Source: Bacteroidota bacterium
Lineage (GTDB): Bacteria > Bacteroidota > Bacteroidia > Cytophagales > Spirosomataceae
DNA length: 64,000 bases
Direction of reading: 5' to 3'
NCBI GenBank assembly: GCA_020161355.1
Contig: JAIUOF010000011.1
Span: forward strand, 62,001 to 126,000
A program made the translations under genes and the position numbers. Of this stretch, positions 54,979 through 64,000 are shown one piece after another. Each line of letters opens with the position of its first letter. Positions within the stretch are counted from its first letter, which is position 1. The notes beneath the pieces were generated by a model. That model was not told the DNA's origin and did not search any database. It saw nothing but the letters and a program-made list of their open reading frames with translations.

Positions 54979-55722
54979 ATGTTAAAAATCATTATTATCG
55001 ACGACGAAGAGGATGCACGGTTTCTTTTGAAGCGGGCAATAGAAGACCATTTCGGGGAAATTACGAAGGTAGTAGGCGAGGCAGACAACTGTAAAAAAGG
55101 GCTCGATTTGATTCAAAATACGGTATTTGACCTACTGTTTCTAGATATCAAAATGCCCGATGGAACCGGATTTGATTTGCTCAATAAATTGGATTCAAAA
55201 GATTTTTCGGTGGTTTTTGTGACGGCATTTGATCATTTTGCCATCAAAGCCTTTGAGTTTTCGGCGGTGGGATATTTGGTAAAGCCATTTAAGTCTTCGG
55301 ATTTAAGAAAGACAATAGACCGGATACTGGAGTCAAAAACTGAAACCAATGCCCAACAAACGCCTTTCAAGATTCTTCTGGAAAACTACGAGCAGACCCA
55401 AATCCGGAAAATAGTCCTGCCCAACAACGATGGCTTTGTGGTGGTGAAACTTGAGGAAATTATATATGTCAACAGTGTCAGAAATTACTCAGAATTCCAT
55501 CTGATTTCAGGACAAAAAGTACTCACCTCCAAGCCGCTTATTACCTATGAAAACTTGCTCACAGATCAAGGTTTTTTCCGGATTCATCATTCTTATCTCA
55601 TAAACCTAAGTCACTTAAAGGCCTTTGTGAGGTCAGAGGGCGGAGCCGTAAAAATGCACAACGGCGATCTTTTGCCCGTCTCGCGACAGAAAAAGGGTGA
55701 GTTGATGGATAGGTTTTTGTGA
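54979..55722 (+). CDS. LytTR response regulator
   Basis: Response regulator of 247 residues: receiver domain (IIIDDEEDARFLLKRAIED; phospho-Asp in LLFLDIKMPDGTGFDLL; FAIKAFEFSAVGYLVKPF) and a C-terminal LytTR domain (LEEIIYVNSVRNYSEFHLIS; FFRIHHSYLINLSHLKAFV; LPVSRQKKGELMDRFL). Directly follows the LytS-type kinase, so it forms a complete two-component system. Targets unknown. Confidence 0.96.
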   Translation: MLKIIIIDDEEDARFLLKRAIEDHFGEITKVVGEADNCKKGLDLIQNTVFDLLFLDIKMPDGTGFDLLNKLDSKDFSVVFVTAFDHFAIKAFEFSAVGYLVKPFKSSDLRKTIDRILESKTETNAQQTPFKILLENYEQTQIRKIVLPNNDGFVVVKLEEIIYVNSVRNYSEFHLISGQKVLTSKPLITYENLLTDQGFFRIHHSYLINLSHLKAFVRSEGGAVKMHNGDLLPVSRQKKGELMDRFL

Positions 55723-55859
55723 AAAATTTCAAGCCGAAAACTTATTAGATCCAAAATCACTGATTGAACCCGTCTTTATTGTGAGCTTACTGAGTTTTCC
55801 AATTTTTAATAATTGGGGTTTTGAATATTTTTTATGCAAAAAAGTCAAGGTCTTCATTC

Positions 55860-57044
55860 TTAAAATGCTTTTTTTATTTTTGTGGTTACCTCAACTCCGG
55901 TTTTTGTAAGGAATCTTAGAAAAATGATTTCCGATTTTATCTCCGAAATATCAATTCGGTTCTCAATTATCGCTGGTTTTGAGATTTCATTTCCTTTAAG
56001 GTCTATAATTGCAAAGTCTGAAATATTTTTAGCGAAACTTTCTTCTAATATCAAATGATCATAGGCTGGATTTGGAAAAACTTTCAATTTCAGGTTATTG
56101 ATGAAATTTATAGCGATAATTTTGGAAAATGTAAAATCCCCGCTCCAGTCTTTTTGCTTAAGTCTATAATAATTTAGTCCCGGGAGCGGACTCCCATCTT
56201 CATATTGATAAAGGATATTTTCCGAAGATGGGTGTGTTGAGGGTAAAAATCCCAACGATTCAAAGTTCACTGGATCAGAACTTCTTTCAATTTCAAAACC
56301 CATGTTATTGATTTCTATTGAAGTCTCCCATTCCAGAGTGATTTTGCCAAAGGTTTGTTTCGCTTCAAATCGTACCAATTTGACAGGGAATGCCCCGTTT
56401 AATGGCTCGGGCTCAAATCGAAAATCATTGAAATTGTTGTTGGTATCAGTATTATTCGGTCTCCAAATCGGACCATTGGGTGCTGGGGATGGTGCATTAC
56501 CGAGATTTCCCTCAGAGAAATCGGCACCACCGAACCCCACAAAATCAATGAGGTCAGTCAAGCCATTAGGGTCAAATACTCCAGTAGGAATAAGATTTGT
56601 TGTGCTCATCAAAACCAATTTACCACTGTTATCTAAGCCATTAAATCTGAACAGGGGTGCATTAAAGTCTGGATTGGCAATGGGGGCTGTGTTGGGTTGA
56701 TTTGTGCCAAATACTGGTATCCTGATTAAATAAAAAGTTGATGCGGGCATTGTATAATTTGGCAAATTAAACTTAGCCCATGAATCAGAACCACTAGTAG
56801 CAAATTGAACACTCCATCCACTGAGCGACTGGGCTACGGGACCAGAGTTATATAAGACCATATAATCATCATTGTAAATTGCACCAGTTTGTCTGCTCCC
56901 AGCATAAATTTCGTAGATATAAACCAAACCTGAAGAGTTGTAGTGTGAAAATTGAAGAAAAAATACAACGATCAATGATTTTAGATAATTAAACCTGCAT
57001 GCCTTTAAAAAACCATTAGGAAAGGATTTAAAAGAAAATTTCAT
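55860..57044 (-). CDS. Lamin-tail-domain protein with T9SS type A sorting domain
   Basis: Exported protein of 394 residues. After an N-terminal signal region (SLIVVFFLQFSHYNSSG) comes a lamin tail domain (VYIYEIYAGSRQTGAIYNDD, DYMVLYNSGPVAQSLSGW, LPNYTMPASTFYLIRIP). Then a fibronectin-like stretch (FPVKLVRFEAKQTFGKITLE, NNMGFEIERSSDPVNF, GLNYYRLKQKDWSGDFTFS) and the type A sorting domain (LKVFPNPAYDHLILEE ... TTKIKKAF). Exported by the type IX system to the cell surface or medium. Function otherwise unknown. Confidence 0.88.
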   Translation of the reverse strand: MKFSFKSFPNGFLKACRFNYLKSLIVVFFLQFSHYNSSGLVYIYEIYAGSRQTGAIYNDDYMVLYNSGPVAQSLSGWSVQFATSGSDSWAKFNLPNYTMPASTFYLIRIPVFGTNQPNTAPIANPDFNAPLFRFNGLDNSGKLVLMSTTNLIPTGVFDPNGLTDLIDFVGFGGADFSEGNLGNAPSPAPNGPIWRPNNTDTNNNFNDFRFEPEPLNGAFPVKLVRFEAKQTFGKITLEWETSIEINNMGFEIERSSDPVNFESLGFLPSTHPSSENILYQYEDGSPLPGLNYYRLKQKDWSGDFTFSKIIAINFINNLKLKVFPNPAYDHLILEESFAKNISDFAIIDLKGNEISKPAIIENRIDISEIKSEIIFLRFLTKTGVEVTTKIKKAF

Positions 57045-57490
57045 ATTTTACTAATTTTGGATATACTTCGTCCAATATTAGTACCGGAAAGATTTCGAAA
57101 TTGTATTACTTATCAGGCTGTCCATTAATGTTGACAATAGTGAATAATTAATTATCCATTAGAATCTAAACTCTCTAAAGGATTTGACTTGAAGGGTCGA
57201 GTTTTTCATCATTTTAAATATTTAGTGCTAGCTTTCTAAGTCCTTCTGAGCTTTTTGAATATAAAATTCCTAAGAATAAAATACTTTCGATTTAGTTCAT
57301 AAGCCTTTTCGCAAAAAATCAAAAGAAGCATTTTCTACTCTACCGCAAAATAAAATTTTGTCAAAGTCTTCATTTTCATTACGTTAATTTGAAAATATCC
57401 GTATTTCCCCTATGGTTTTTCAAAAAATGTTAATCGATATTTGTTGCAGCCTGAAAACTCAGGATTTCAAAATTAATCATATTTAAGAAA
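57045..57490. other. Intergenic region between divergent surface-protein genes
   Basis: 446 bases, AT-rich, no gene supported on either strand. Near-misses to TAnnTTTG occur (GATATTTG, TAATTTG), but none with a good -33 box. It must hold the promoters of both flanking genes. Confidence 0.4.
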
Positions 57491-60400
57491 ATGAGCTATT
57501 ACGCCATGACCCATAAATATTTCAATCCTGAAAAATTTCTAATTCTTTTTATTTTAATATTTTTCAAAGTACTCTCACCTACATTTGGTCAGCTTGATCG
57601 CTATTGGGATGGTGGTGGCGGGGTAGATCGTGACTGGAATAATCCCCTCAACTGGGATGGAAACACGCTCCCTCTACCGAGTCAACGGGTCAATTGCTCG
57701 GGAGATACAATAGATGTTTCAGGGGTTTCGGTAGCCTATTGTCTAAATTTTAATTTTGTTTTTCTCAGAATAAAAGATGGTGGAGAACTAAGAATAGGAT
57801 ATTCAAGTACCAGCTCTCCTGATACCACGATATCTTTGAAAAACAGTTTTGCTTATAATTTTGGAAAAGTAAAAATCATCGGAGGTAGTGACCCAATAAA
57901 TATAAATCTGAACAATAGTTATTGGATAAATGGAAAGGTAAGTGGTGATCCGGATTCCCTGGTAATTGAAAACTTCCAAAATAGTGCAACCCACCAAAGT
58001 TCGATTGTGGTTGATCCTACAAGTGTTTTCACAAATCTAAAAACAGGAGTTGTTAAAATTAAAAATCATTATGGTTCTTTGGTCGAAAATAACAACCGGT
58101 TCATTAATATTGGCAATATGTTGTTTGAAAACACCAAGGGTCGATTTGTTAACAATGACACACTTCAAAACGTTGGGAAAATCAGGTTTCAAACCACCGA
58201 TACCAATGATTGCTTTATTAATAATGGTTTCTTTTCCAATACCGACTCCCTCGTTTTTAACCATTGTATCCTTACCCAAATTCGTAATCTGGGGTTTTTT
58301 ATAAATAATCCTGAAGGTTATATTAAATCAAGTGTGGGATCAGGAGCAGGCACAAAAGGGATTTGGAATACTGGCCGATTCGAAAATCAGGGCAAAATCA
58401 GGATGGACAGCTTAGGTTATATTTTTCTTCAAAATGACAATTATTTTCTCAACCAAAATGAAATAAATAACCTGAAAAGTGGTATCATTATTAACACTGA
58501 TACCCTGAGAAATTTAGGAAGCCTGACCATGAACCAAGTTTTAGATTCGACATTTATTTCTAACAAAGGTTTTCTTGAAAATTCGGGGACAATTCTACTT
58601 AATCAAGGAAATGCCAGTGGGATAAAAAACTACGGGTATTTACTCAATAACCCTTCAGGGATAATTCAAACTGACTCTTTACATAGTAATAATGGTGAAT
58701 ATCCAATCGGTATTTTTAACAAAAAGAAAATCAGGAATCTGGGAAATATTACGGTTGGATATACTTTTGGTACGGCTATTTTGAATAACGCTCCAAACGA
58801 CTCAATCATAAATTATGGTACACTCACTGCCAATTGGTTTGGTGTAAATGGATTTATTAATGAAACTTCTAGAGTCTATAATGGAAATACAGGAATACTG
58901 AATATCTATGGAACGGGGATTTTCAACTTATCTAACACGCAAAACTTTGGCTTTCAAAATAAACCCGGCAGCTGGCTGGAAAGCCAGGGAAGTATGAGTA
59001 TCAGGAAAATGACTGGTGTGGCTTTGAAAAACGAAAACGCAACTATCAAACTCAATGGTTTGGTACAAATCGATAGTTCACTTCAGGAAAGTATTCACAA
59101 TGCTTCGGGCAAAATATTTCTCCAAACTGCTGCTAATGTGAAAGTTACAAGACATCTATACCTCAACCGGGACATAATCAAGAATGAAGATTTTATGCAA
59201 AATGAGGGAATCCTGGAGGTTGGCACCGAACTCCCCACCGATGCTCCCAATCAGTTTGCCATCAGAAATCTGGACTCTCTGATAAATTTGGGTCAAATCA
59301 AAGGCTACAAAACCCGTGATATCAATGGAATCCAGAATACCAACTACTTCAGCAATTCGGGTAATATTGAATTCAGAAAATCTTTGAGATATGGCATTCA
59401 AAATTCAGGGAGATTTATCAATCAACCCAATGCAGTCATTACCATTGACAGCATGGATTATTCGGGCTTACATCTGGCGGCCATAAGTACAACCACAAAA
59501 TTTGAAAACAGAGGGATTATTACCCTAAAACACCTCACTCAAAGCGGGTTGCAAAATCTCAACAATACCCAGGGCTTTGATAATTATGGACAGCTCAGAG
59601 TCTTCCGACATGTGCAACTGGGCCTGATTAATACCGGAAATGCAAGCATTTTTGACAATAAAAACACGGGTCTGGTATGGATAGACAGTTCAGCCACACA
59701 GAGTGTTTTCAGGGGGGAAGGCTTATATCTGGATCAGGCATCCTCTTTTATCAATAATAATATTGTGAAAATAAAAACCACCCTCAGCAGCCCTATTCAA
59801 TTTTTTAACAATGCCGCTTATACCAACAATGACAGTACGATTCTCTATAGTGGCCTGAATGGCTATGTTTTTAGTAATCAAAATGGCAATTTTCAAAATA
59901 ATAATAATGCCTATCTGGAATTAAACGGAAATGCCTCAAACGTAGGTGGACAATTTCACATTAACCAGACTTTTACCAATAATGGAAGAATCAGGATGCA
60001 GGATTTTACAAAAAGAGCCATGTATATGCAGGCCAATTTTACCAATAGTAGCACTGGAAAACTTCATTTCAAAAATGGAAGCTCAAAAACTGAATATGCG
60101 ATTGAGTCGGACTTCGGAATTGTGAATAATGGTGAAATAACCACTGAAAATGTAAGGTTGGGGATCGTTTTTTTCACCGGAAGCCTCTATAATACCGGTC
60201 TTTTTGATTTTAGTGGGGTCGATTCTATGGCTATATACAGTTATTCGCCGGACTCTGTGGCCAATAGTGTCTGTGGGAAAATGATTCTGAACGGGAAACT
60301 CTTCATGAGTGATTTCCGAAATCGTGGTTATACAGATTTGAGATATACGGGAATAAGCAATATCGCTAATTCAGGATTATTTATCAATAACGGAGTAATG

Positions 60401-60982
60401 GTTGACCGCTACAACAGTCTCGCCGATGAAGGGATTTCCCGGCCGGGAGCAACCATGATAGACATTACCAATAACGGGATGTTTCTTGAGTCATTTCTGG
60501 GGCCACTTAGCAATGGAATCAGAGAAACTGCCAATATAGTAGCCGGAGGAACTCCACCTTCTATCGCCGGAAACTGGTATCTTGATCCTGCACTTACTCA
60601 ACTCGCCGGTACATACAGCAGCGGATACTTTATTCCAAATGCTCAGGCAAACGTTGCCATAAATTTTTATTTTACTGCCAATTTCCCGGGTTGCCCGAAA
60701 GTGGTAGAAGTGCCCCATATCCAGAATCCCGTTTGCAGACCAAAAGTATTTATTTTCAACAATTTTTTGGGAGATAATAACTGGACCAAACACCAAAACT
60801 GGACAATGGGCCGTCAGCCTGATTACTGTGACAAGGTTTTTATGTTAAATTCCAACCTTAAATTAACAGTACCTTCGGGTTATAAAATTAAAGCTAACTC
60901 TATAGATACTGATGCGTTTCCATTTGGTTTTGTTATGGATATACAAAATGGTGCCGTAGCCGACTTCCCAAATAATCAGTGA
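57491..60982 (+). CDS. Giant Asn-rich repeat surface protein, 1163 residues
   Basis: Exported protein with a signal peptide (FLILFILIFFKVLSPTFGQ) and a Trp-rich opening (RYWDGGGGVDRDWNNPLNWD). From about residue 70 to 990 it consists of degenerate 20-25-residue repeats of the form N-x-G-x-I/L ... F/I-x-N (FENQGKIRMDS, FLENSGTILLN, FINNNIVKIKT), which should fold as a long beta-solenoid. The end repeats the opening motif (NNWTKHQNWTMGRQPDY). No T9SS sorting domain is present, and only 13 bases separate it from the next gene. Role probably adhesive or structural; not recognised as a named family. Confidence 0.8.
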   Translation: MSYYAMTHKYFNPEKFLILFILIFFKVLSPTFGQLDRYWDGGGGVDRDWNNPLNWDGNTLPLPSQRVNCSGDTIDVSGVSVAYCLNFNFVFLRIKDGGELRIGYSSTSSPDTTISLKNSFAYNFGKVKIIGGSDPININLNNSYWINGKVSGDPDSLVIENFQNSATHQSSIVVDPTSVFTNLKTGVVKIKNHYGSLVENNNRFINIGNMLFENTKGRFVNNDTLQNVGKIRFQTTDTNDCFINNGFFSNTDSLVFNHCILTQIRNLGFFINNPEGYIKSSVGSGAGTKGIWNTGRFENQGKIRMDSLGYIFLQNDNYFLNQNEINNLKSGIIINTDTLRNLGSLTMNQVLDSTFISNKGFLENSGTILLNQGNASGIKNYGYLLNNPSGIIQTDSLHSNNGEYPIGIFNKKKIRNLGNITVGYTFGTAILNNAPNDSIINYGTLTANWFGVNGFINETSRVYNGNTGILNIYGTGIFNLSNTQNFGFQNKPGSWLESQGSMSIRKMTGVALKNENATIKLNGLVQIDSSLQESIHNASGKIFLQTAANVKVTRHLYLNRDIIKNEDFMQNEGILEVGTELPTDAPNQFAIRNLDSLINLGQIKGYKTRDINGIQNTNYFSNSGNIEFRKSLRYGIQNSGRFINQPNAVITIDSMDYSGLHLAAISTTTKFENRGIITLKHLTQSGLQNLNNTQGFDNYGQLRVFRHVQLGLINTGNASIFDNKNTGLVWIDSSATQSVFRGEGLYLDQASSFINNNIVKIKTTLSSPIQFFNNAAYTNNDSTILYSGLNGYVFSNQNGNFQNNNNAYLELNGNASNVGGQFHINQTFTNNGRIRMQDFTKRAMYMQANFTNSSTGKLHFKNGSSKTEYAIESDFGIVNNGEITTENVRLGIVFFTGSLYNTGLFDFSGVDSMAIYSYSPDSVANSVCGKMILNGKLFMSDFRNRGYTDLRYTGISNIANSGLFINNGVMVDRYNSLADEGISRPGATMIDITNNGMFLESFLGPLSNGIRETANIVAGGTPPSIAGNWYLDPALTQLAGTYSSGYFIPNAQANVAINFYFTANFPGCPKVVEVPHIQNPVCRPKVFIFNNFLGDNNWTKHQNWTMGRQPDYCDKVFMLNSNLKLTVPSGYKIKANSIDTDAFPFGFVMDIQNGAVADFPNNQ

Positions 60983-60995
60983 AAATTTTGAATCA

Positions 60996-62366
60996 TTAGT
61001 CAATTTTTGAAAAATACACCGACGGACTGCTCGTGCTAAAGCCCTGACCCACGAAGTAAACTGAGACGGTCATTAGCATTGATTTTTTACCAGAAGCATC
61101 CCAGGCTACATCGATAAAGGTTGAATAATTTTTAGTCGATGAACTGATCGCCGTAATATAACCATCGTAGTAAAAATTGCCAGAACTCGCAAATGTATCC
61201 TTCGAGGCGTTTTGAGAGAGTCCCTTAGTCGTCCATTTTCCATTTTTATAGAAAATACCATAAGCCTCATTACTTTCTGATAACCCCCCGGCCTGAATCA
61301 TTACTGCCATTTCACCGTTGGGTCCCTGGTTGGCCTGGAAGCTTTGAATATTGACACCTGGCTTTTGAATGGATGCCAGGATATTTGTTTTGCCGGTGGC
61401 TACTTCGTAGTCCCAGATTTGCTCACTCTCCAGGGTGGAGGCTGGTGGTCGTATAATGATATGATCGTTACCTTTTTCGTCATGAAGAAGTTGGGCAGGA
61501 TTGTTAAAAGTATTCCCCTCCTGATACAGCGGATATTGGTAAACTATACTTGCCTTTGCCCCACTGAAATAAAAAAGATTTTTGACACCCGACTCTGCAA
61601 CAAATTCACCGATGAAACGCAGTTTGTTTTGATTATCATAATAACCGTTAAGATTTTGAAAACCTAATTTCGGAGGTGCTCCACCCGGATACTGAGGCTT
61701 ACCCGGAGTAGAATAATCTTTAAAATTTCCAAAACTACCGCCGTTTAGGGTGGCTTCGGTGATGAGATCGGCATACCACCAATAACTGTTCCATTTGGTT
61801 CGTAAGGTTTCGTCGCTCACTTGTGACCATACCACATGTACTTTGCCTTCATTGTCAACTGTCGGGAACCATGAAACCTGCATAAGCTCATCGCTAGCCA
61901 GCATGATGGGCTTTCCAAAAGTATTGCCGTTTAAAACAGCATAGTACAAGGTGCCGATATTATAGCCCCCAGTGCCTTCCAGTGTTGTTTCTGGCACAGG
62001 ATACTGTGACTTGTCGCTGCTACCGAAGCGTTTCCAGATGGCATAAATAATTCCTGAGCCATCCTGTATCAATTTCGGTATGGATGAGCCGTTTCCGGTA
62101 CCGTCATTGCTGATGGTTACGGGGGCAGACCAGGATTTGCCTTTGTTGGTTGAGTATGAGTAATACACAAATACAGGTTTTCCGTAATCCGGTTTTTCAA
62201 GAAAAACCGCATGGTAGGTGCCATCTTTGGCAATTAACAAATCGCAATATCCCGCTTTTTCAAATTGGGAAAGCTTAACTTCCTTTGAACCCGAGGCAGC
62301 AATATCTCCGGGTAAAAGTTTACAGCCGGAAAGAAATAGCAAAAGAATAAAACAAGCAGTTCTCAT
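60996..62366 (-). CDS. Lipoprotein with sialidase/BNR-type beta-propeller
   Basis: Lipoprotein of 456 residues with a lipobox (ILLLFLSGC, Cys about 15). Asp-box-like repeats mark a beta-propeller: YYSYSTNKGKSWSAPVTIS, then GIIYAIWKRFGSSDKS, and VHVVWSQVSDETL. Such folds occur in sialidases and in exo-acting or binding proteins. The catalytic Arg triad of true sialidases is not evident, so binding or another hydrolytic role is possible. It stands convergent to the giant repeat protein. Confidence 0.7.
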   Translation of the reverse strand: MRTACFILLLFLSGCKLLPGDIAASGSKEVKLSQFEKAGYCDLLIAKDGTYHAVFLEKPDYGKPVFVYYSYSTNKGKSWSAPVTISNDGTGNGSSIPKLIQDGSGIIYAIWKRFGSSDKSQYPVPETTLEGTGGYNIGTLYYAVLNGNTFGKPIMLASDELMQVSWFPTVDNEGKVHVVWSQVSDETLRTKWNSYWWYADLITEATLNGGSFGNFKDYSTPGKPQYPGGAPPKLGFQNLNGYYDNQNKLRFIGEFVAESGVKNLFYFSGAKASIVYQYPLYQEGNTFNNPAQLLHDEKGNDHIIIRPPASTLESEQIWDYEVATGKTNILASIQKPGVNIQSFQANQGPNGEMAVMIQAGGLSESNEAYGIFYKNGKWTTKGLSQNASKDTFASSGNFYYDGYITAISSSTKNYSTFIDVAWDASGKKSMLMTVSVYFVGQGFSTSSPSVYFSKID

Positions 62367-62538
62367 GAATAAAAGATTGATTTACAACACAAAAGTCATT
62401 CAAAAACCCTGATTGAAAATCAACCTAAAATGGTATTTTGAAAACTACCACAAAAGGGGTAGTTCTTCAGGGCTTTAGGAAAAAAGAAAGCAATAAACCA
62501 TTACAGTATAGTGCTTTAAAAACAAAATTCTTACTATT

Positions 62539-63174
62539 TTAATCGAGTATCTCAGGATAATCGCTACAATATTTTACAAGCATTGCGGTGTTTTTGAGGT
62601 TGAGTTTTGACAAAACGTTCTTACGGTGTGTACTTACCGTAAGCGGACTCAGAAAGAGTTTTTCGGCTATCAACTCGTTGGTTAGCCCCTCTATGATTAG
62701 TTTTATGACTTCTTTTTCCCGCTTCGTAAGGTCCGGCACATAAGCCTGTTTGGGTTTTCGACCGGCCACTCCCAAGGCTAGAATTGTCGTTATCTCAGGA
62801 CTCATGTAAATCTGCCCTTTCATGACCGTTTCGATGGCATTTTGTAATTCTGCAATTCCCAGATTTTTCACTACATAGCCGTCCATGCCGCTTCTGAGGG
62901 CTTTTTTGATGGTGTTGTAGTCATTGAGCATGGTTACGGCAATGATTTTAACGTTTGGAAAATCCCTTTTAATGATTTCTGTTGCTTCTATTCCGCCCAT
63001 TTCGGGCATTTCCAGATCCATCAAAATTAAATCTACTTTTTGATTTTGGCAGAGTTCTATTACTTGTTTGCCATTTTTGGCATCACCGACGATGTGCACG
63101 TCTTCAATTCTCGAAACGAGCATACTTAGCCCTTCGATAAATAAAGTATGGTCGTCGGCGATGAGGAGATTCAT
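62539..63174 (-). CDS. Orphan NarL/FixJ family response regulator
   Basis: Response regulator of 211 residues: receiver (LLIADDHTLFIEGLSMLVSR; phospho-Asp in LILMDLEMPEMGGIEATE; VVKNLGIAELQNAI) and LuxR HTH (LTKREKEVIKLIIEGLTNEL, LSPLTVSTHRKNVLSKLNLK). No histidine kinase lies beside it within the window, so its partner is elsewhere. The gene is monocistronic as far as can be seen. Confidence 0.94.
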   Translation of the reverse strand: MNLLIADDHTLFIEGLSMLVSRIEDVHIVGDAKNGKQVIELCQNQKVDLILMDLEMPEMGGIEATEIIKRDFPNVKIIAVTMLNDYNTIKKALRSGMDGYVVKNLGIAELQNAIETVMKGQIYMSPEITTILALGVAGRKPKQAYVPDLTKREKEVIKLIIEGLTNELIAEKLFLSPLTVSTHRKNVLSKLNLKNTAMLVKYCSDYPEILD

Positions 63175-63232
63175 ATATTAAGGGTTATTATTATTGGCTA
63201 TGCAGGCCAATTTACGACATATTTTCAAAATT

Positions 63233-63382
63233 TTACTTAAACCTTTCTGAAGGCTTTGGAGGCAAGGGTTTGACATGAGCTATTCTCGCCTTGCTGTTTT
63301 TTTTGTATTTGGGATGAGGCACAGCCATTACGATTGATATCAGGATAAGATTACATAAGGCGAATGAAATGATTTTTTTCAT
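63233..63382 (-). CDS. Small exported protein, 49 residues
   Basis: Frame from ATG 63382 to TAA 63233-63235: signal-like start (MKKIISFALCNLILISIVMA), then a short basic Pro-rich tail (PHPKYKKNSKARIAHV, PLPPKPSERFK). The tail is only about 29 residues. Between the YD-repeat gene and the regulator, both on the same strand. Could be an exported small peptide. No family recognised. Confidence 0.5.
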   Translation of the reverse strand: MKKIISFALCNLILISIVMAVPHPKYKKNSKARIAHVKPLPPKPSERFK

Positions 63383-63394
63383 GGGAATAAAGTT

Positions 63395-64000
63395 TTAATT
63401 ACAATTTGAATAATTATAAGTTTTAACAAAAGTCTTGTTTTCTATGGCGTCTTTAGATGCTCTTTCGGTAACATAATTGTTAGAATTATATTTACGTGTA
63501 GCCGTATAGTCGTAATAAACTCTCAATTTGTCGGTGAGGTTTTCCCAGTTTTCATCATAAGATGTCCAGCTTTTCCCTTTTACTGCCAATCCTTCATTTG
63601 GTTTTAAATTAAATGGATAGTAAACCATAGAATGAGTAAATACAGATGGGTCAAATGGATGGCCAGTAATAACTGTACTATAACTTTTCCTGGTCACGTC
63701 GGTTTCGTAAGCAGATATTTCATATAAGTCGAAAACTTTACCTAAATATCTCACTTCTACCTTGGATAGTTCATCGTTGAGGCCCTTATACTCATACACT
63801 CCGGTCAGGCCGGAATACTCAGCTACGACTTTGGTTAATCTTTTTTGTGCATCCATTGTTACCGTAAATTGCTCATATACTTCTCCTTTTTCATCAGTAA
63901 AAACCACCTTTGTTAAAAGCCCGGCAGCGTCATATGTATAACTATCGATCCATCCGTCCTGACTCGTAGTTTTGAGAAGATTACCGGCTGAATTGTATTC
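63395..64000 (-). CDS. C-terminal end of a YD-repeat-like protein (cut by window edge)
   Basis: The frame is open to the right edge of the window; 201 codons plus stop are visible. The first visible part has two YD-type repeats (EYNSAGNLLKTTSQDGW, YTYDAAGLLTKVVFTDEKGE), followed by related strands (TMDAQKRLTKVVAEYSG, VYEYKGLNDELSKVEVRY) and a non-repeat C-terminus (YYDYTATRKYNSNNYVTERA) ending YNYSNCN. The N-terminus and any signal peptide are outside. It could be an RHS-like or simpler YD-repeat surface protein; no toxin domain is visible at the end. Confidence 0.65.
   Translation of the reverse strand, partial: EYNSAGNLLKTTSQDGWIDSYTYDAAGLLTKVVFTDEKGEVYEQFTVTMDAQKRLTKVVAEYSGLTGVYEYKGLNDELSKVEVRYLGKVFDLYEISAYETDVTRKSYSTVITGHPFDPSVFTHSMVYYPFNLKPNEGLAVKGKSWTSYDENWENLTDKLRVYYDYTATRKYNSNNYVTERASKDAIENKTFVKTYNYSNCN

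Noticed and set aside
55723..55859. Possible tRNA or small RNA gene in the gap after the LytTR regulator
   Set aside because: No cloverleaf, promoter or terminator could be made out.

Overview
The window reads as the chromosome of a gliding-type Bacteroidota, most likely order Cytophagales. The signs are a SusC/SusD pair, two genes with type IX secretion (T9SS) sorting domains, LytTR and 7TMR-DISM signalling proteins, weak Shine-Dalgarno sequences, and several matches to the Bacteroidota -7 promoter box TAnnTTTG. It is low-GC and gene-dense. No tRNA, rRNA, CRISPR array, IS element or prophage was seen.

Region 1 (1-13.3 kb) is a carbohydrate-utilisation locus on the minus strand: two exported Gfo/Idh/MocA oxidoreductases, SusC (broken by one in-frame TAG), SusD, an exported TIM-barrel sugar isomerase/epimerase, a tandem DUF1080 (3-keto-disaccharide hydrolase type) protein, class I fructose-1,6-bisphosphatase, an esterase, and a GH3 glycosidase cut by the window edge. 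A divergent AraC regulator sits upstream. The set fits a 3-keto-sugar route of glycoside breakdown joined to ordinary hydrolysis.

Region 2 (13.4-32.5 kb) is mostly housekeeping: aspartate aminotransferase, a T9SS adhesin, greA behind a small leader unit (promoter, 12-codon ORF, two terminators), Uma2 nuclease, GH3 beta-glucosidase, an RluA-type pseudouridine synthase, a Lys-rich microprotein, lpdA, uvrA, two PIN-toxin modules (one with an unstartable toxin), a DUF3810 protein, an HtrA protease and Hsp20.

Region 3 (32.6-43.7 kb) is accessory envelope biology: a three-gene exported set, a YadA-head-like surface protein, a membrane-tethered LuxR regulator, a DUF2975/HTH pair, and a very tight four-gene operon of exported proteins of unknown function with a solitary LytTR gene upstream.

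Region 4 (43.7-64 kb) is rich in signalling: a heme-oxygenase-like oxidase paired with a GNAT protein, a 7TMR-DISM kinase whose response regulator is frameshifted, an AT-rich block with a seven-helix protein overlapping a kinase/regulator pair, a second solitary LytTR gene behind a surface-protein gene, a TPR-LytS/LytTR pair and an orphan NarL regulator. Between these lie large exported proteins (lamin-tail T9SS cargo, a 1163-residue Asn-rich repeat protein, a sialidase-fold lipoprotein) and the C-terminus of a YD-repeat-like protein at the right edge.

Three genes are broken by point or small indel changes (susC, a PIN toxin, a response regulator). All three are accessory genes, while the housekeeping genes look intact.
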